A stretch of DNA of 64,000 nucleotides from Lautropia sp. (GCA_030527825.1 JAUNAC010000001.1:310001-374000); one strand, 5' to 3'. Positions 29,339-39,065 are shown, counted from the first letter of the stretch. Program-made: numbers and translations. The notes: generated by a model not told the origin, from the sequence alone.

Positions 29339-31198
29339 ATGTGTGGAATCGTTGGTGCCGTAGCACAGCGCAATATTGTCCCGATCCTGATCGAAGGTCT
29401 GCGCAAACTGGAATATCGTGGTTATGATTCAGCCGGCCTGGCCCTGGTCGACAACGAATGCCACATGAGCCGGGTCCGTGCCGTCGGACGGGTAGCCGAG
29501 CTGGAAAGCCGCGCCAAGGAAAAACATGCCAGCGCCCCCACCGGGATCGCCCATACCCGCTGGGCAACCCATGGTGGCGTCAACGAAGGCAATGCTCACC
29601 CCCACATCTCCGGCGACGCCGAGCTGCAGATTTCCGTAGTGCATAACGGCATCATCGAAAACCATGAAAACCTGCGCAACGCCCTCAAAAGCAAAGGCTA
29701 CGAATTCACCTCGCAGACAGACACCGAAGTAGTCGCCCACCTGATTCACTCACTGGTGCTCTCCGGCCTGTCCTTAACCAACGCCGTCGCCCAGGCCATC
29801 AAACAGCTGCATGGTGCGTACGCGCTGGCTGTCATCAGCAGCCGCGAACCGGGCACTGTCGTCGGCACACGCCGCGGCTCCCCGCTACTGCTCGGTGTTG
29901 GCGATCAGGGCAGCGGCAAGGGTGAAAACTTCCTCGCCTCCGATACGTCGGCCCTGCTGCAGGTCACCAAACACGTCATCTACCTGGAAGAAGGTGACCT
30001 GGCCACCTTGACCTCCGAAGGCTACCGGATTCTCGACGCCAACGGTCAGGAAGTTACCCGTCCGGTTGTTGAAAGCCAGCTCTCGGCCAATGCGGTCGAG
30101 CTTGGAAACTACGACCACTACATGCAGAAGGAAATCTTCGAGCAGCCCGGTGCCATCGGCAACACACTCGAAATGATCGAATACGCCAGCTCCCTGCAGC
30201 CGGGCCTGTTCGGTGCTGACGCAGAAGCCATCTTCCGGGGCACACGCCGCATCCTGATCCTGGCCTGCGGCACCAGTTACCATGCTGGCATGGTCGCCAA
30301 ATACTGGCTCGAATCCATATCCCGCATCCCGACCGATGTGGAAATCGCCAGTGAATACCGCTATCGCGACTCTGTCCCCCAGGATGACACCCTGGTCATT
30401 ACGATCTCGCAATCAGGTGAAACTGCCGACACACTGGCTGCCCTGCAGCATGCCAAGAGCAGCGGCATGACCAACACACTGTCCATCTGCAACGTGCCCG
30501 AGTCTGCCCTGATCCGCAACAGCAAACTGCGCTTCCTGACGCGTGCCGGCCCAGAGATCGGAGTCGCCTCCACCAAGGCATTCACCACCCAGCTGGCTGC
30601 GCTTTTCCTGCTCACCATTGTTCTGGCCAAGATGCGGGGCCACCTGTCTCCTGAACGCGAGGCTGAGCTGCTCGCACAGATGCGCCATCTGCCTGCCGCC
30701 ATGAATCACGTGCTCGCCGTCGAGCCTGCCGTGAAAGAGTGGGCCAAGCGTTTCGCGGAAAAGAACCATGCCCTCTTCCTGGGCCGCGACGTGCATTTCC
30801 CGATCGCCATGGAAGGTGCCCTGAAGCTGAAGGAAATTACCTACATCCATGCCGAGGCCTACGCTGCCGGTGAACTCAAACACGGCCCTCTCGCCCTGGT
30901 GGACGCCAACATGCCTGTCGTGGTGGTCGCCCCCAAAGATGCCCTCATCGAGAAACTGAAATCGAACATCCAGGAAGTCCGTGCCCGCGGCGGTGAGCTG
31001 TTCATCTTCGCTGATCGCGACACCCATATCGAGGAAGCCGACTTCATCCACGTGATCAACCTGGTAGACCATGCAGGCCCCCTCTCGCCCATTCTGCACG
31101 TCGTCCCGCTGCAGCTGCTGGCCTACCACGCCGCCCTGGCTCGTGGCACCGACGTCGACAAGCCCCGCAACCTGGCCAAATCCGTCACTGTGGAATGA
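29339..31198 (+). CDS. glmS: glutamine-fructose-6-phosphate aminotransferase (isomerizing)
   Basis: Makes glucosamine-6-phosphate from fructose-6-P and glutamine, committing carbon to amino sugars. The N-terminal glutaminase begins with the nucleophile C2 in [10 protein letters not shown]. Two SIS isomerase domains follow with [16 protein letters not shown] and STKAFTTQL, and the C-terminus [15 protein letters not shown] is the family end. At 619 residues it is slightly longer than the usual 609. A strong hairpin follows at 31256-31294. Confidence 0.97.
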   Translation: MCGIVGAVAQRNIVPILIEGLRKLEYRGYDSAGLALVDNECHMSRVRAVGRVAELESRAKEKHASAPTGIAHTRWATHGGVNEGNAHPHISGDAELQISVVHNGIIENHENLRNALKSKGYEFTSQTDTEVVAHLIHSLVLSGLSLTNAVAQAIKQLHGAYALAVISSREPGTVVGTRRGSPLLLGVGDQGSGKGENFLASDTSALLQVTKHVIYLEEGDLATLTSEGYRILDANGQEVTRPVVESQLSANAVELGNYDHYMQKEIFEQPGAIGNTLEMIEYASSLQPGLFGADAEAIFRGTRRILILACGTSYHAGMVAKYWLESISRIPTDVEIASEYRYRDSVPQDDTLVITISQSGETADTLAALQHAKSSGMTNTLSICNVPESALIRNSKLRFLTRAGPEIGVASTKAFTTQLAALFLLTIVLAKMRGHLSPEREAELLAQMRHLPAAMNHVLAVEPAVKEWAKRFAEKNHALFLGRDVHFPIAMEGALKLKEITYIHAEAYAAGELKHGPLALVDANMPVVVVAPKDALIEKLKSNIQEVRARGGELFIFADRDTHIEEADFIHVINLVDHAGPLSPILHVVPLQLLAYHAALARGTDVDKPRNLAKSVTVE

Positions 31199-31255
31199 CC
31201 GACACCGGATCCGCCACCGGCTGATGATGTGACGGTCTCACCCCATCGGCCACCG

Positions 31256-31294
31256 GGAAACGCCGAAGCACTGCATCAGCGCTTCGGCGTTTCC
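31256..31294 (+). terminator. terminator hairpin between glmS and the import operon
   Basis: Perfect 14-bp stem (31256-31269 with 31281-31294) and 11-base loop. Its arms end in AAA/TTT plus flanking GG/CC, so it works on either strand: it ends glmS and also the convergent substrate-binding-protein gene. Confidence 0.7.
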
Positions 31295-31343
31295 TGCATG
31301 ATGACGGCTACATCCGTCAAACGGACAAGCGGCCTGCCAGTCG

Positions 31344-32381
31344 CTATGCACGCCCACCGACGGGCGGCTCCCCCCGCAGCATGCGTCCCGCATCAGCAAG
31401 GCTCAGGTCGTAGTCAAAGAAGCGTCGATAGAACGTCCGTACCCGTACTGGCAAATCCACATCGATACGTGACTCGGGGTGCAGCTGCCCCAGGGCCCAA
31501 CGCAGCTGCAACGTGATTTCACACCCGTAACGATCCCAGGGAAATACCCCTTCCGGATTGGTCAGCAACCGCCCTGACCGCATCGCCGGCAGCTGCGCCA
31601 CCCCCTCTCCTTTGCGCTGCCGTGCGCTGCTGGCAGACTGGATAATCACATCCGGGTTCCAGGCCAGCAGCTGCTCTACCGACACCGGCCGCAGGCTGCC
31701 ATGAATCGAATCGGCGGCATTGCGCCCCCCCGCTGCCCGAATCCATTCATCAATCATGGTGCCCGCACCATCGACCAGCAACTGTGGCGACCACTGAACC
31801 ACATGCAGGACACGGGGCCGGCTGTCTGGCGGAATCCGGCTGCTAATCTCCCGAACCGCTGCCAGCTCTTCATCGAGATGCTGCAAATAACGACGTGCCC
31901 GTGCAGGTGCATCGTGCCCCAGAACCTGCGCCGTCAGCGTCACACTGTCGCGCATCGACTCAAAGTCCTGAAAGACGGTCTGAATCACGCGAATACCCGC
32001 CGCCTCAAGCTCGCGGATCGCCGGGTCTCCCGGCGTGAGAAAAGCCAGACGCACATGACGGGCCAGCAACGCCTCCGCAACCAGTCCTCCCTTGGGCGCA
32101 TGGATGGCTGTATGTAGAGATGGAGCCACCTGATACATCCAGGGGCGCTGGGTAGGAGCGTTCACCGTTGCCGCAATGCGGCCCACTGCGCCCAGCATCA
32201 TCAGCACGGAAGCGTGCGCCGGCCAGCCATTGGCAATCAACGCATCCGCATCAGCCGTGCTCCCCCGGTCCGCTGCATGAGCGACAGCCGGCCGCGCCCA
32301 GCCGTACCAGACGTCGCCTGCCAGCAGCGCGGCCACCACATTCTCCAGCCAACGGCGCCGGCTCATGGAGGAATCCGCCAT
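31344..32381 (-). CDS. periplasmic substrate-binding protein of a metal/siderophore-type ABC importer
   Basis: Class III (FecB/BtuF/MolA-like) binding protein that would pass its ligand to the FecCD-type permease encoded in the same operon. From the ATG at 32381 the N-terminus carries a twin-arginine signal (SRRRWLENVVAALLAG, about residues 7-22), so export is probably by Tat. The open frame extends to 32513, giving 44 more residues; that start is less consistent with a signal peptide. Family marks include a two-lobed layout and the C-terminal FYRRFFDYDLSLADAGRML motif. The ligand is not readable from sequence. A ModE-type operator in front of the operon suggests molybdate, tungstate or a chelate; a ferric siderophore or corrinoid is the conventional alternative. 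Confidence 0.8.
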   Translation of the reverse strand: MADSSMSRRRWLENVVAALLAGDVWYGWARPAVAHAADRGSTADADALIANGWPAHASVLMMLGAVGRIAATVNAPTQRPWMYQVAPSLHTAIHAPKGGLVAEALLARHVRLAFLTPGDPAIRELEAAGIRVIQTVFQDFESMRDSVTLTAQVLGHDAPARARRYLQHLDEELAAVREISSRIPPDSRPRVLHVVQWSPQLLVDGAGTMIDEWIRAAGGRNAADSIHGSLRPVSVEQLLAWNPDVIIQSASSARQRKGEGVAQLPAMRSGRLLTNPEGVFPWDRYGCEITLQLRWALGQLHPESRIDVDLPVRVRTFYRRFFDYDLSLADAGRMLRGEPPVGGRA

Positions 32382-32604
32382 ACCGTCACCACGCCGCACC
32401 GGATGGGCCCCAGAAGGGCACACCGCTTCAGGATCACGCCGGGCCGTGGTGCCCAGATGCCCGCGACATGTCGCCACAAACGCTTCCTTGCTACCTTGCT
32501 TCATAAAGACCACGCTCCCTCAATGTGCCAAGCCTCACCCAACACCCCAAACCAGATTCACCCGGATTCAAGGTTCATCAACATCACCATGGCAGCAGAC
32601 ATGC

Positions 32605-34827
32605 TCAAAAAGCGATCTGCACCGTCATGATCGCCTCCCGAGGGTCCCCTGTGGCAGCAGTTGCATTACCCGTGCCACTGTATCCGTTCAGGCCGCCGGC
32701 CACGATATTGGTCCAGTACCGTTTGTTCGTCACGTTATTGATCGTCAGACACCATACCGTGTCATGACCACTCAGCGTCTTATGCCAGCGCGCGCCCAGA
32801 TCCAGACGCCCATAACCACCAATCCAGTCGGTATTGGCATAGTTGCCCGCCCGACGGTTCAGTGCGAGAAAACGGGCATTGACACTCAGACCTCGTACCG
32901 CACGCACGCGCATGTCCGCCTGCAGGCTGGCACTCCAGCGGCTCAATCCGACGATCTGCCGGTCACGGCTCATGACATTGCTGGAAGAGACAATGCGTGG
33001 ATCCAGATACGACAGCATCAAGGTCATATCCAGATCCGGGGTGACATGACCACTCAACATGCCTTCGACACCATGGTTGCGCTGTCTGCCGGACTCACGA
33101 AACAGTGGCAGCCCATTCACCAGCGCCGTACTGTCCGAAAAAGCAAATGGCCTAACAATGCGAAACAGCGCCAGGCTGGCATCGAACGCCTGGCGTTGCG
33201 TCTTGTAGCCCAGCTCCCATTGCCTGCTGCGATACGGATCCAGCACCTCGCCAGCATTGGCGGTACCAACCGGAGCCGCATCGCCTGGCTGGAGCGTATC
33301 GCCATAACTCACGTATACGCTGTCGACCGGATCGGGGTGATACATCACACTGACATGAGGGCTGGCCCCATGATCGCTCGAACGGCGGGTCACTGCACCC
33401 GTCCGGTTGTAACTGACCAGTTTCATCCAGCTGTAGCTCGCCCCCAGCATCACCTGCCAGTGTGGATCCCACTCCATGACATCAGCGAACATCAATGACT
33501 GCTGACGCTGGGCGGCGCTTTGATAGTACTTCCGGAAATCCGGCCAAACCGGCTCCGGGTACAGAACAGGCGCAGCCAGCATAGCCTGACCCAGTGTCAT
33601 GGTTCGTCCATCACGCGGGTTATAGTTATTCCAGTCAAAACCATTATTGCCCAGCAGTACATCATGCCGGGCACCCCACGCCTGCACACGGCCGCGCACA
33701 CTCAACTGGTTTCCCATCACCGTAAAGCGACTGGCTGTCGTCTGACTGGTGGTCGAGACATAGTTGCCAGACGGACTGCGCAGCGTATTGGTCACCCCAG
33801 TGCTCTGACGATCGGCAATCTGACGGGACAGACCCGCAACCAGCTGCCACCCCGATGACAGCCGATGCATGATTCTCGTACTAACCATACTGGTTTCATT
33901 GTCATTTCCCGCATAAGGCTGGCCATAACCCACGCGCTCCGGATCCACCGCTGCAGGAAAAGCCACATTCGCTGCCACACCAAAGCTCCCTGCCTCACCA
34001 CGCCGGACAAAGCGATCGTCGCTGGCGTTGACCTGCCACTGTGTCTCCGGCGTCAGATCCGCATCCAGCGCCAGACCGCCATAGCTGCGTCGCCGATGGC
34101 TGCCTTTGACATAGGAGGCGCCGCTTTCCTGCAGCAGATTCAGCCGCAGCCGCCAGCGTCTGTCCTGTGTCAGCGCCGTCCACAGATCAGCATGAACAGA
34201 GGGCATGGCATGACTGTCGATTCCCAGACGGAGGCTGCTGACGCCCTCCCGGGCAGCCCGTTTCTGTTCAAAACTGAAAAGCCCCGCACCCATGGCCGGC
34301 CCATACAGCGAGCCGGCAACACCATTGATAACCTCAATGCGTTCAAACTGCTCGGCCGGATAATCCGTCGTACTGACCATATTGAAGCCATCGACCCGGC
34401 TGTTCTGAATAACACTTCCCTGTATTCCCCGCGTCTGCGGTCGAACCGTGTCAGCCTGTACCCACGGCATGAAGCGCAGCGCGTCCTGAACACTGTGGGC
34501 ATGGGTATCCATCATCTGCCCGGACGCAACCGCGGATACCGTGTAGGGTGTCGTCAAAGATGTACGCTCGCCCAGCGCCCCGACATGCACATGACGCTGC
34601 TCCACCCTCAACTCGTTATATGCCGAATCAGTCACGACAACATCCGACAGAACGATCCCCTCGGCAGCGGCATCGTGCGCCTGTACCCCGATTGGCATCA
34701 GCAACACAGGCAACACAACACGCCATGTCCAGCCACAGACACGTCTCCGGTAGCCAGGTTCTGACAGGGAAAACGGCCTTCTCTCCGCGAAGGAATGGAA
34801 AACAGGCAAAATCAGGCGTGCAGTCAT
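32605..34827 (-). CDS. TonB-dependent outer-membrane receptor
   Basis: Outer-membrane beta-barrel that imports a scarce ligand using TonB energy. From the ATG at 34827 there is a long basic lead and then a signal peptide ending near VQAHDA. A plug domain follows (TonB-box-like IVLSDVVVTD, then RGIQGSVIQNSRVDGF), and then a 22-strand-type barrel ending in the terminal phenylalanine (TVQIAF). The frame is open back to a TTG at 34896, which would overlap the ATPase gene by 28 bases. The plug resembles ferrisiderophore receptors. It lies third in an operon with an ABC permease, ATPase and binding protein, so the complete path from outside to cytoplasm is encoded together. Confidence 0.88.
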   Translation of the reverse strand: MTARLILPVFHSFAERRPFSLSEPGYRRRVCGWTWRVVLPVLLMPIGVQAHDAAAEGIVLSDVVVTDSAYNELRVEQRHVHVGALGERTSLTTPYTVSAVASGQMMDTHAHSVQDALRFMPWVQADTVRPQTRGIQGSVIQNSRVDGFNMVSTTDYPAEQFERIEVINGVAGSLYGPAMGAGLFSFEQKRAAREGVSSLRLGIDSHAMPSVHADLWTALTQDRRWRLRLNLLQESGASYVKGSHRRRSYGGLALDADLTPETQWQVNASDDRFVRRGEAGSFGVAANVAFPAAVDPERVGYGQPYAGNDNETSMVSTRIMHRLSSGWQLVAGLSRQIADRQSTGVTNTLRSPSGNYVSTTSQTTASRFTVMGNQLSVRGRVQAWGARHDVLLGNNGFDWNNYNPRDGRTMTLGQAMLAAPVLYPEPVWPDFRKYYQSAAQRQQSLMFADVMEWDPHWQVMLGASYSWMKLVSYNRTGAVTRRSSDHGASPHVSVMYHPDPVDSVYVSYGDTLQPGDAAPVGTANAGEVLDPYRSRQWELGYKTQRQAFDASLALFRIVRPFAFSDSTALVNGLPLFRESGRQRNHGVEGMLSGHVTPDLDMTLMLSYLDPRIVSSSNVMSRDRQIVGLSRWSASLQADMRVRAVRGLSVNARFLALNRRAGNYANTDWIGGYGRLDLGARWHKTLSGHDTVWCLTINNVTNKRYWTNIVAGGLNGYSGTGNATAATGDPREAIMTVQIAF

Positions 34828-34868
34828 GGCAAATGAACATAACAATGGAAAAAGAACTTCGTCAGCAC

Positions 34869-35687
34869 TCAGACAGCCGCTGCCACAGGCAAACAACCTG
34901 ACGTGACTGCCTGCAGGCAGTCGATCACCTCACGTTCGGTCACGCCATACAGCGCCGCCAGCGCAGCCGGGGTCGCGATCTCCCGCGGCGGGCCGATACC
35001 TTCCATCCGACCCCGTCCCAGCAGCGCAATGCGATCGGCCACCCGAAATGCATGTTCGGGCTGATGCGTCGTCATCAAGACAGCAATACCCGACATGCTC
35101 AGGCGACGTACATGTTCCAGAAACCGTACCTGATTGCCGAAATCGAGACTGGCAGTCGGCTCATCCATGACCAGGACCTGCGGTTCCTGTACGAGTGCCC
35201 GCGCAATCAGCACCAGCTGCCGCTCTCCGCCACTGATCTCGGTATACAGCCGCGCGGCGAGATGCCCGATGCCCAACAGCGCCAGACAGTCCCCCACCCG
35301 CTGACGGTCATCCATGCCCGGCGCAGCAAATTGCCCCAGCCGGGCAGCACATCCCATCAGCGCAACCTCCGCCACCGTGTAGGGAAACATCCCGACACCG
35401 GCCTGCGGCACATAGCCCATCTGTCTCGCAATTTCACGCCTTGACCATCGGGGCAGTGCCCGGCCCTGCAACAGCACGGCGCCCGCTAGGGGAGGCAGCA
35501 AACCCAGCAGCGTGCGCAGCAACGTTGTCTTGCCACAGCCATTGGCACCCAGCAGACAGAGAACCTCACCAGCCGCCAGTGAGAAACCGATCCCCGCCGA
35601 CACCCGCCGCTGGCCATGACCAGTCACCAGATCATTTGCCTGTAACACCGGGGGGTGCGCATCTGGCGCATCCATAAACGGTCTCAT
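34869..35687 (-). CDS. ABC transporter ATP-binding protein (FecE/BtuD/MolC-like)
   Basis: Cytoplasmic ATPase of the import system. Walker A GANGCGKTTL (about residues 48-57), the signature SGGERQLVLIARAL, Walker B VLVMDEPTASLD and the switch histidine in MTTHQPEH are all intact. 272 residues, normal for the FecE family. It overlaps the permease gene by 4 bases (ATGA). Ligand specificity is not determined by this subunit. Confidence 0.93.
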   Translation of the reverse strand: MRPFMDAPDAHPPVLQANDLVTGHGQRRVSAGIGFSLAAGEVLCLLGANGCGKTTLLRTLLGLLPPLAGAVLLQGRALPRWSRREIARQMGYVPQAGVGMFPYTVAEVALMGCAARLGQFAAPGMDDRQRVGDCLALLGIGHLAARLYTEISGGERQLVLIARALVQEPQVLVMDEPTASLDFGNQVRFLEHVRRLSMSGIAVLMTTHQPEHAFRVADRIALLGRGRMEGIGPPREIATPAALAALYGVTEREVIDCLQAVTSGCLPVAAAV

Positions 35688-36775
35688 CGCGCCCGTCCCT
35701 CCCGAGCCAGCAGGAACAAAAAGAAAGGCGCGCCTACCATGGCCGTCACAATACCCAGCGGCAACTCGATGTCGGCCATCGTGCGTGCCAGCGTATCAGC
35801 CAGTACCAGGAATCCACCTCCCATCAGCAGCGAAGCAGGCAGAAGCCTTCCAAAATCCGGACCGGCCAGCATCCTGGCCACATGAGGAATCACTAGACCC
35901 ACCCAGCCGATGACACCCGCGGCAGAGACCGCCGCCGCTGTCGACAAGGTCGCAGCAACCACCATCACCAGGCGCAGGCGCACCACTGACACACCCAGTG
36001 CTGCGGCCTCGTCATCCGGCATGCCCAGCAGATTGACCCGCCAGCGCAGCAGCAGCATCGGCAGGAGCCCGACCAGCAGCACCGGAGCGATGGAACACAT
36101 GTCGGACATGGTGATGCCGCCAAGCCCACCCATCAGCCAGAACGTCATGGAAGGCAGCTGCGTCAGAGGGTCCGCCACAGTCTTGATCAGCGCAATACCT
36201 GCCCCCAACAGCGCAGAAACAGCAACCCCGGCCAGCACAAGTACCAAGACCGAATCATGATGCCGCACCAGCGACACCAGCCCGATCACGACCGCCACCG
36301 CCAGCAACCCGCCCAGCAGCGCTGTGCCCTGCACAGCAACCATGGGCCAACCCAACCAGATAGCCAGCACAGCCCCCAGCCCGGCCCCGGACGACGCACC
36401 GAGAATATCGGGCGACACCAGCGGATTGCGAAATACGGCCTGGTACGCTGCCCCCGCAGCAGACAGGGCCGCCCCCACCAGCAGGGCCGACAGAATGCGT
36501 GGCAGGCGAATGTGCCAAAGCACCGTTTCCATCGTGGTTGGCACGCCGGCCGTTTCCCCCGATATCCGTGCCCGAACAGCGTGTACCAGATCGCCCGGCG
36601 CAATGGCGAACTTGCCCACTGCAAATGCCAGCAGTAGCACGCCAAGCATTCCTGCCACCACCGTTCCCCAACCGGTCCACGGGTAGCGACAGAGCAGCCA
36701 TGGCCCACCCCTGCCGCGATGCGGAAGCACGCCATCGTTCCGGCCCGGCAGCAAACTGGCGTCACGTCTTCCCAT
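35684..36775 (-). CDS. FecCD family ABC transporter permease (MolB/BtuC-like)
   Basis: Inner-membrane permease with about ten hydrophobic segments. Family motifs are RLPRILSALLVGAALSAAG, NPLVSPDILGASSGAG, the GLGGI segment and the cytoplasmic coupling region VGLVIPHVARML. 363 residues. It is the first gene of the four-gene operon permease-ATPase-receptor-binding protein and its ATG at 36775 lies 32 bases beyond a ModE-like operator. FecCD permeases carry ferric siderophores, haem or B12, and in Haemophilus influenzae MolB carries molybdate or tungstate. Confidence 0.92.
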   Translation of the reverse strand: MGRRDASLLPGRNDGVLPHRGRGGPWLLCRYPWTGWGTVVAGMLGVLLLAFAVGKFAIAPGDLVHAVRARISGETAGVPTTMETVLWHIRLPRILSALLVGAALSAAGAAYQAVFRNPLVSPDILGASSGAGLGAVLAIWLGWPMVAVQGTALLGGLLAVAVVIGLVSLVRHHDSVLVLVLAGVAVSALLGAGIALIKTVADPLTQLPSMTFWLMGGLGGITMSDMCSIAPVLLVGLLPMLLLRWRVNLLGMPDDEAAALGVSVVRLRLVMVVAATLSTAAAVSAAGVIGWVGLVIPHVARMLAGPDFGRLLPASLLMGGGFLVLADTLARTMADIELPLGIVTAMVGAPFFLFLLAREGRAR

Positions 36776-36804
36776 CGGAGCTGACCTCGTTCAATGGCAG
36801 ATCG

Positions 36805-36833
36805 ATCGTTATATAAAAAATTATATAACGAAT
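36805..36833 (-). promoter_or_regulatory. ModE-like operator over the import-operon promoter
   Basis: A perfect 10-bp inverted repeat with a 4-base spacer, CGTTATATAA / TTATATAACG (36807-36816 and 36821-36830), in an otherwise GC-rich stretch. Written as half-sites it is ATCGTTATATA, six bases, TATATAACGAA. From memory, the ModE consensus in proteobacteria is ATCGnTATATA-N6-TATATAACGAT, so the match is nearly complete. On the minus strand it contains a TATAAT (36825-36820), so a bound repressor would cover the -10 element. No modE gene lies in this window. An unrelated AT-rich operator cannot be excluded. Confidence 0.7.
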
Positions 36834-36883
36834 GCCGGCAGGCCCCTGCCTGACTGGCCAGCAGTCAGGCTGACATCAAGAAA

Positions 36884-38161
36884 TCAGCGCGTATCATCGG
36901 TGCTGCGGTGTCTGCGAGGTCCCTGACCCTGCCGGCGTCCCGTGCCGCGTGCCCGCGTCCCCCGGCCCATCCGGCCTTCGGCGGCGCCAGGGTGCCTGTC
37001 CCGATCAGGAACCTGCCCCCGTCGCCCGTCAGCAGCGCCGCCCGATGCGGACAACGTGGCGGCCCGGGCAGGCAAATCGCCATTTTTCAGCGCCTCCTGC
37101 ATCTCCTCGTCCCGTGCCCGATCAGGTGAAACATACAGATCCCAGCCCGCCATGAACAATGCCGCAATCAACGGCCCGATCACAAATCCGTTGAGGCCAA
37201 AGAGCGACATACCCCCGATGGTGGATACCAGCACTACATAGTCAGGCATCTTTGTGTTTTTGCCCACAAGGACAGGGCGCAGAACGTTATCAACCAGGCC
37301 AATCACCCCAAAGCCATACAGCAGCAACACCACGCCTTGCCAGGTGGAACCGGTTGCCAGGAAATAAATGGCAATTGGCCCCCAGATCAGCCCGGACCCA
37401 ACGGCGGGCAGCAATGACAGAAAGCCCATCACCACCGCCCACAGCATGGCTCCCTGAATACCCAGTGCCCACAGAATCAATCCCCCCAGGGCCCCCTGAG
37501 TAGCCGCTACCGCCACGTTACCCTTCACGGTTGCCTTGACCACGGCCGAAAATTTACCAAGCAGATGGCTCTTCGATTCGTTTTCCATGGGGATGGCACG
37601 ATGAAACATGCCTGCCAGCTGCCCCCCATCCCGTAACAAAAAAAACAGCACATACAGCAATACACCTGTGCTGGCCAGAATATGCACCGTGTTCTGACCA
37701 ATATTCACGGCCTGAGAGGCAAGAAACTGGCCAATCTCGCTGCCACTCTGGGCCAGCCGCTGCTGAATAGACGGCAGATCCAGCAACCCTTGTGCATCAA
37801 GCGTATGCCGCAACCAGCCCGGCATCCCGTCAACAATCTGACCGAAATACGAGCCAAAGTTCAGTTCACCGGAACGCATCCTCCCATAGACCTGCGCCCC
37901 CTGACTCACCAGCGACATGGTCAGCACGATCACCGGGATGATCACAATCAGCATCACCGCACCCAGCGTCAACAGCGTGGCACTGTTTCGGCGCGTCGGC
38001 ATGCGCCTCAACAACGCCCGCTGCAGGGGCGCAAACAGTAGCGCAAGAATGGCAGCCCACATCAATGCACTGTAGAACGGCAACAGAATGGCAATGAACG
38101 CCAGTGTCACCAATGCAAGAAAGACTAAGAAAAATTTGCGTTGATCAGTAGCAGGTTTCAT
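36884..38161 (-). CDS. AI-2E family membrane transporter (PerM/YdiK-like)
   Basis: Inner-membrane protein of the UPF0118/AI-2E exporter family, whose members export quorum signals or move ions; the substrate here is unknown. About eight hydrophobic segments are visible, with the conserved LPAVGSGLIWGP and GFVIGPLIAALF motifs at the C-terminal side. The ATG at 38161 is preferred over a TTG just before it. 425 residues; the last ~55 (from about residue 370) are arginine- and glycine-rich with no family resemblance, perhaps the product of a late frameshift. It is not obviously linked to the import operon downstream. Confidence 0.83.
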   Translation of the reverse strand: MKPATDQRKFFLVFLALVTLAFIAILLPFYSALMWAAILALLFAPLQRALLRRMPTRRNSATLLTLGAVMLIVIIPVIVLTMSLVSQGAQVYGRMRSGELNFGSYFGQIVDGMPGWLRHTLDAQGLLDLPSIQQRLAQSGSEIGQFLASQAVNIGQNTVHILASTGVLLYVLFFLLRDGGQLAGMFHRAIPMENESKSHLLGKFSAVVKATVKGNVAVAATQGALGGLILWALGIQGAMLWAVVMGFLSLLPAVGSGLIWGPIAIYFLATGSTWQGVVLLLYGFGVIGLVDNVLRPVLVGKNTKMPDYVVLVSTIGGMSLFGLNGFVIGPLIAALFMAGWDLYVSPDRARDEEMQEALKNGDLPARAATLSASGGAADGRRGQVPDRDRHPGAAEGRMGRGTRARGTGRRQGQGPRRHRSTDDTR

Positions 38162-38389
38162 CAAGGCAGCATCCAGATCCGTTCAGGTGATTGCGTACGC
38201 ATCTTATCCGACCCAGCCCCGCCGGCCAGGCCATACACAAGGATACAAGAAGTTGCTTCTGCTCCAGCCTGACCAAGCCGTCCACACAAAGTGACGGGCT
38301 ATCCGGGCTATCATGTTCTGCCTCCTGTCCAGACGGCAAGACCCGGCGGATTGAGAGATCCCAAACCGACAGCCACACGGAAAAACATC

Positions 38390-39031
38390 ATGAATGACCA
38401 GAGCCTTAGCCAGCAACTCTTCTCCGAACTGCAGGGAGAGCCCCTGCAGCAGATCGCCCAGACACTGGGTACCGACACCACACAGGCAGGCTCCGCAGTC
38501 AGCCAGGCACTGCCGCTGATCATGGGGGCGCTGGGCCATCACGCAACACAGGACAATGGGGGTGGCGGTCAGGTGGCCGCACTGATGGGTGCACTGGGCA
38601 ATGGCAGCAGCGGCCTGGGCAATCTGGTGGGAGGGCTGGTCGGCGGCCTGCTGGGCGGCAACGCTCCATCCACCAGCCCGGCTGCCAGCAACACATCACC
38701 GGAACCGGACACCGACTCACTGACCAACCTCTTTGGCCGGCAGGGCGCAGCCCGTGCCACTGAGGGGCTGGGCCAATCCAGTGGACTGGGCACCCAGAAC
38801 GCCGGCAAGCTGCTGGGTCTGCTGCTTCCGTTTGTCATCGCCTTTCTTGGCAAACGTTTCCTGCAGGGCGGCGGCGGCAACCAGCAGCTGAATCAGGCGT
38901 TGGTCAATGAACATCAGGAACTGAAAAGCAGCGGCGGACTGGGCAATCTGCTGGATCAGAACGGTGATGGCAAGCTGGATATGGGTGACCTGGTCTCCCT
39001 GGGCAGCTCACTGTTCGGGGGAAAGCGCTAG
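38390..39031 (+). CDS. DUF937 (YidB-like) protein with EF-hand-like loop
   Basis: Small glycine- and leucine-rich protein of the DUF937 family; function unknown. The family lead around MNDQSLSQQLFSELQGEPLQ and glycine-rich repeats (about residues 62-90) are seen. A hydrophobic stretch is present at about 145-160 (LLGLLLPFVIAFLGK). The C-terminus contains DQNGDGKLDMGD, a 12-residue calcium-binding EF-hand or dockerin-type loop. 213 residues from the ATG at 38390; longer frames upstream are not homologous. Divergent from the AI-2E gene. Confidence 0.8.
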   Translation: MNDQSLSQQLFSELQGEPLQQIAQTLGTDTTQAGSAVSQALPLIMGALGHHATQDNGGGGQVAALMGALGNGSSGLGNLVGGLVGGLLGGNAPSTSPAASNTSPEPDTDSLTNLFGRQGAARATEGLGQSSGLGTQNAGKLLGLLLPFVIAFLGKRFLQGGGGNQQLNQALVNEHQELKSSGGLGNLLDQNGDGKLDMGDLVSLGSSLFGGKR

Positions 39032-39065
39032 ATATCCTTCCGCCCCTGCAAATCTGAGCCTGTGG

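Noticed and set aside
38165-38389. A second operator or divergent promoter palindrome between the AI-2E and DUF937 genes
   Set aside because: I found no inverted repeat comparable to the one at 36807-36830, and no clear -10/-35 pair.
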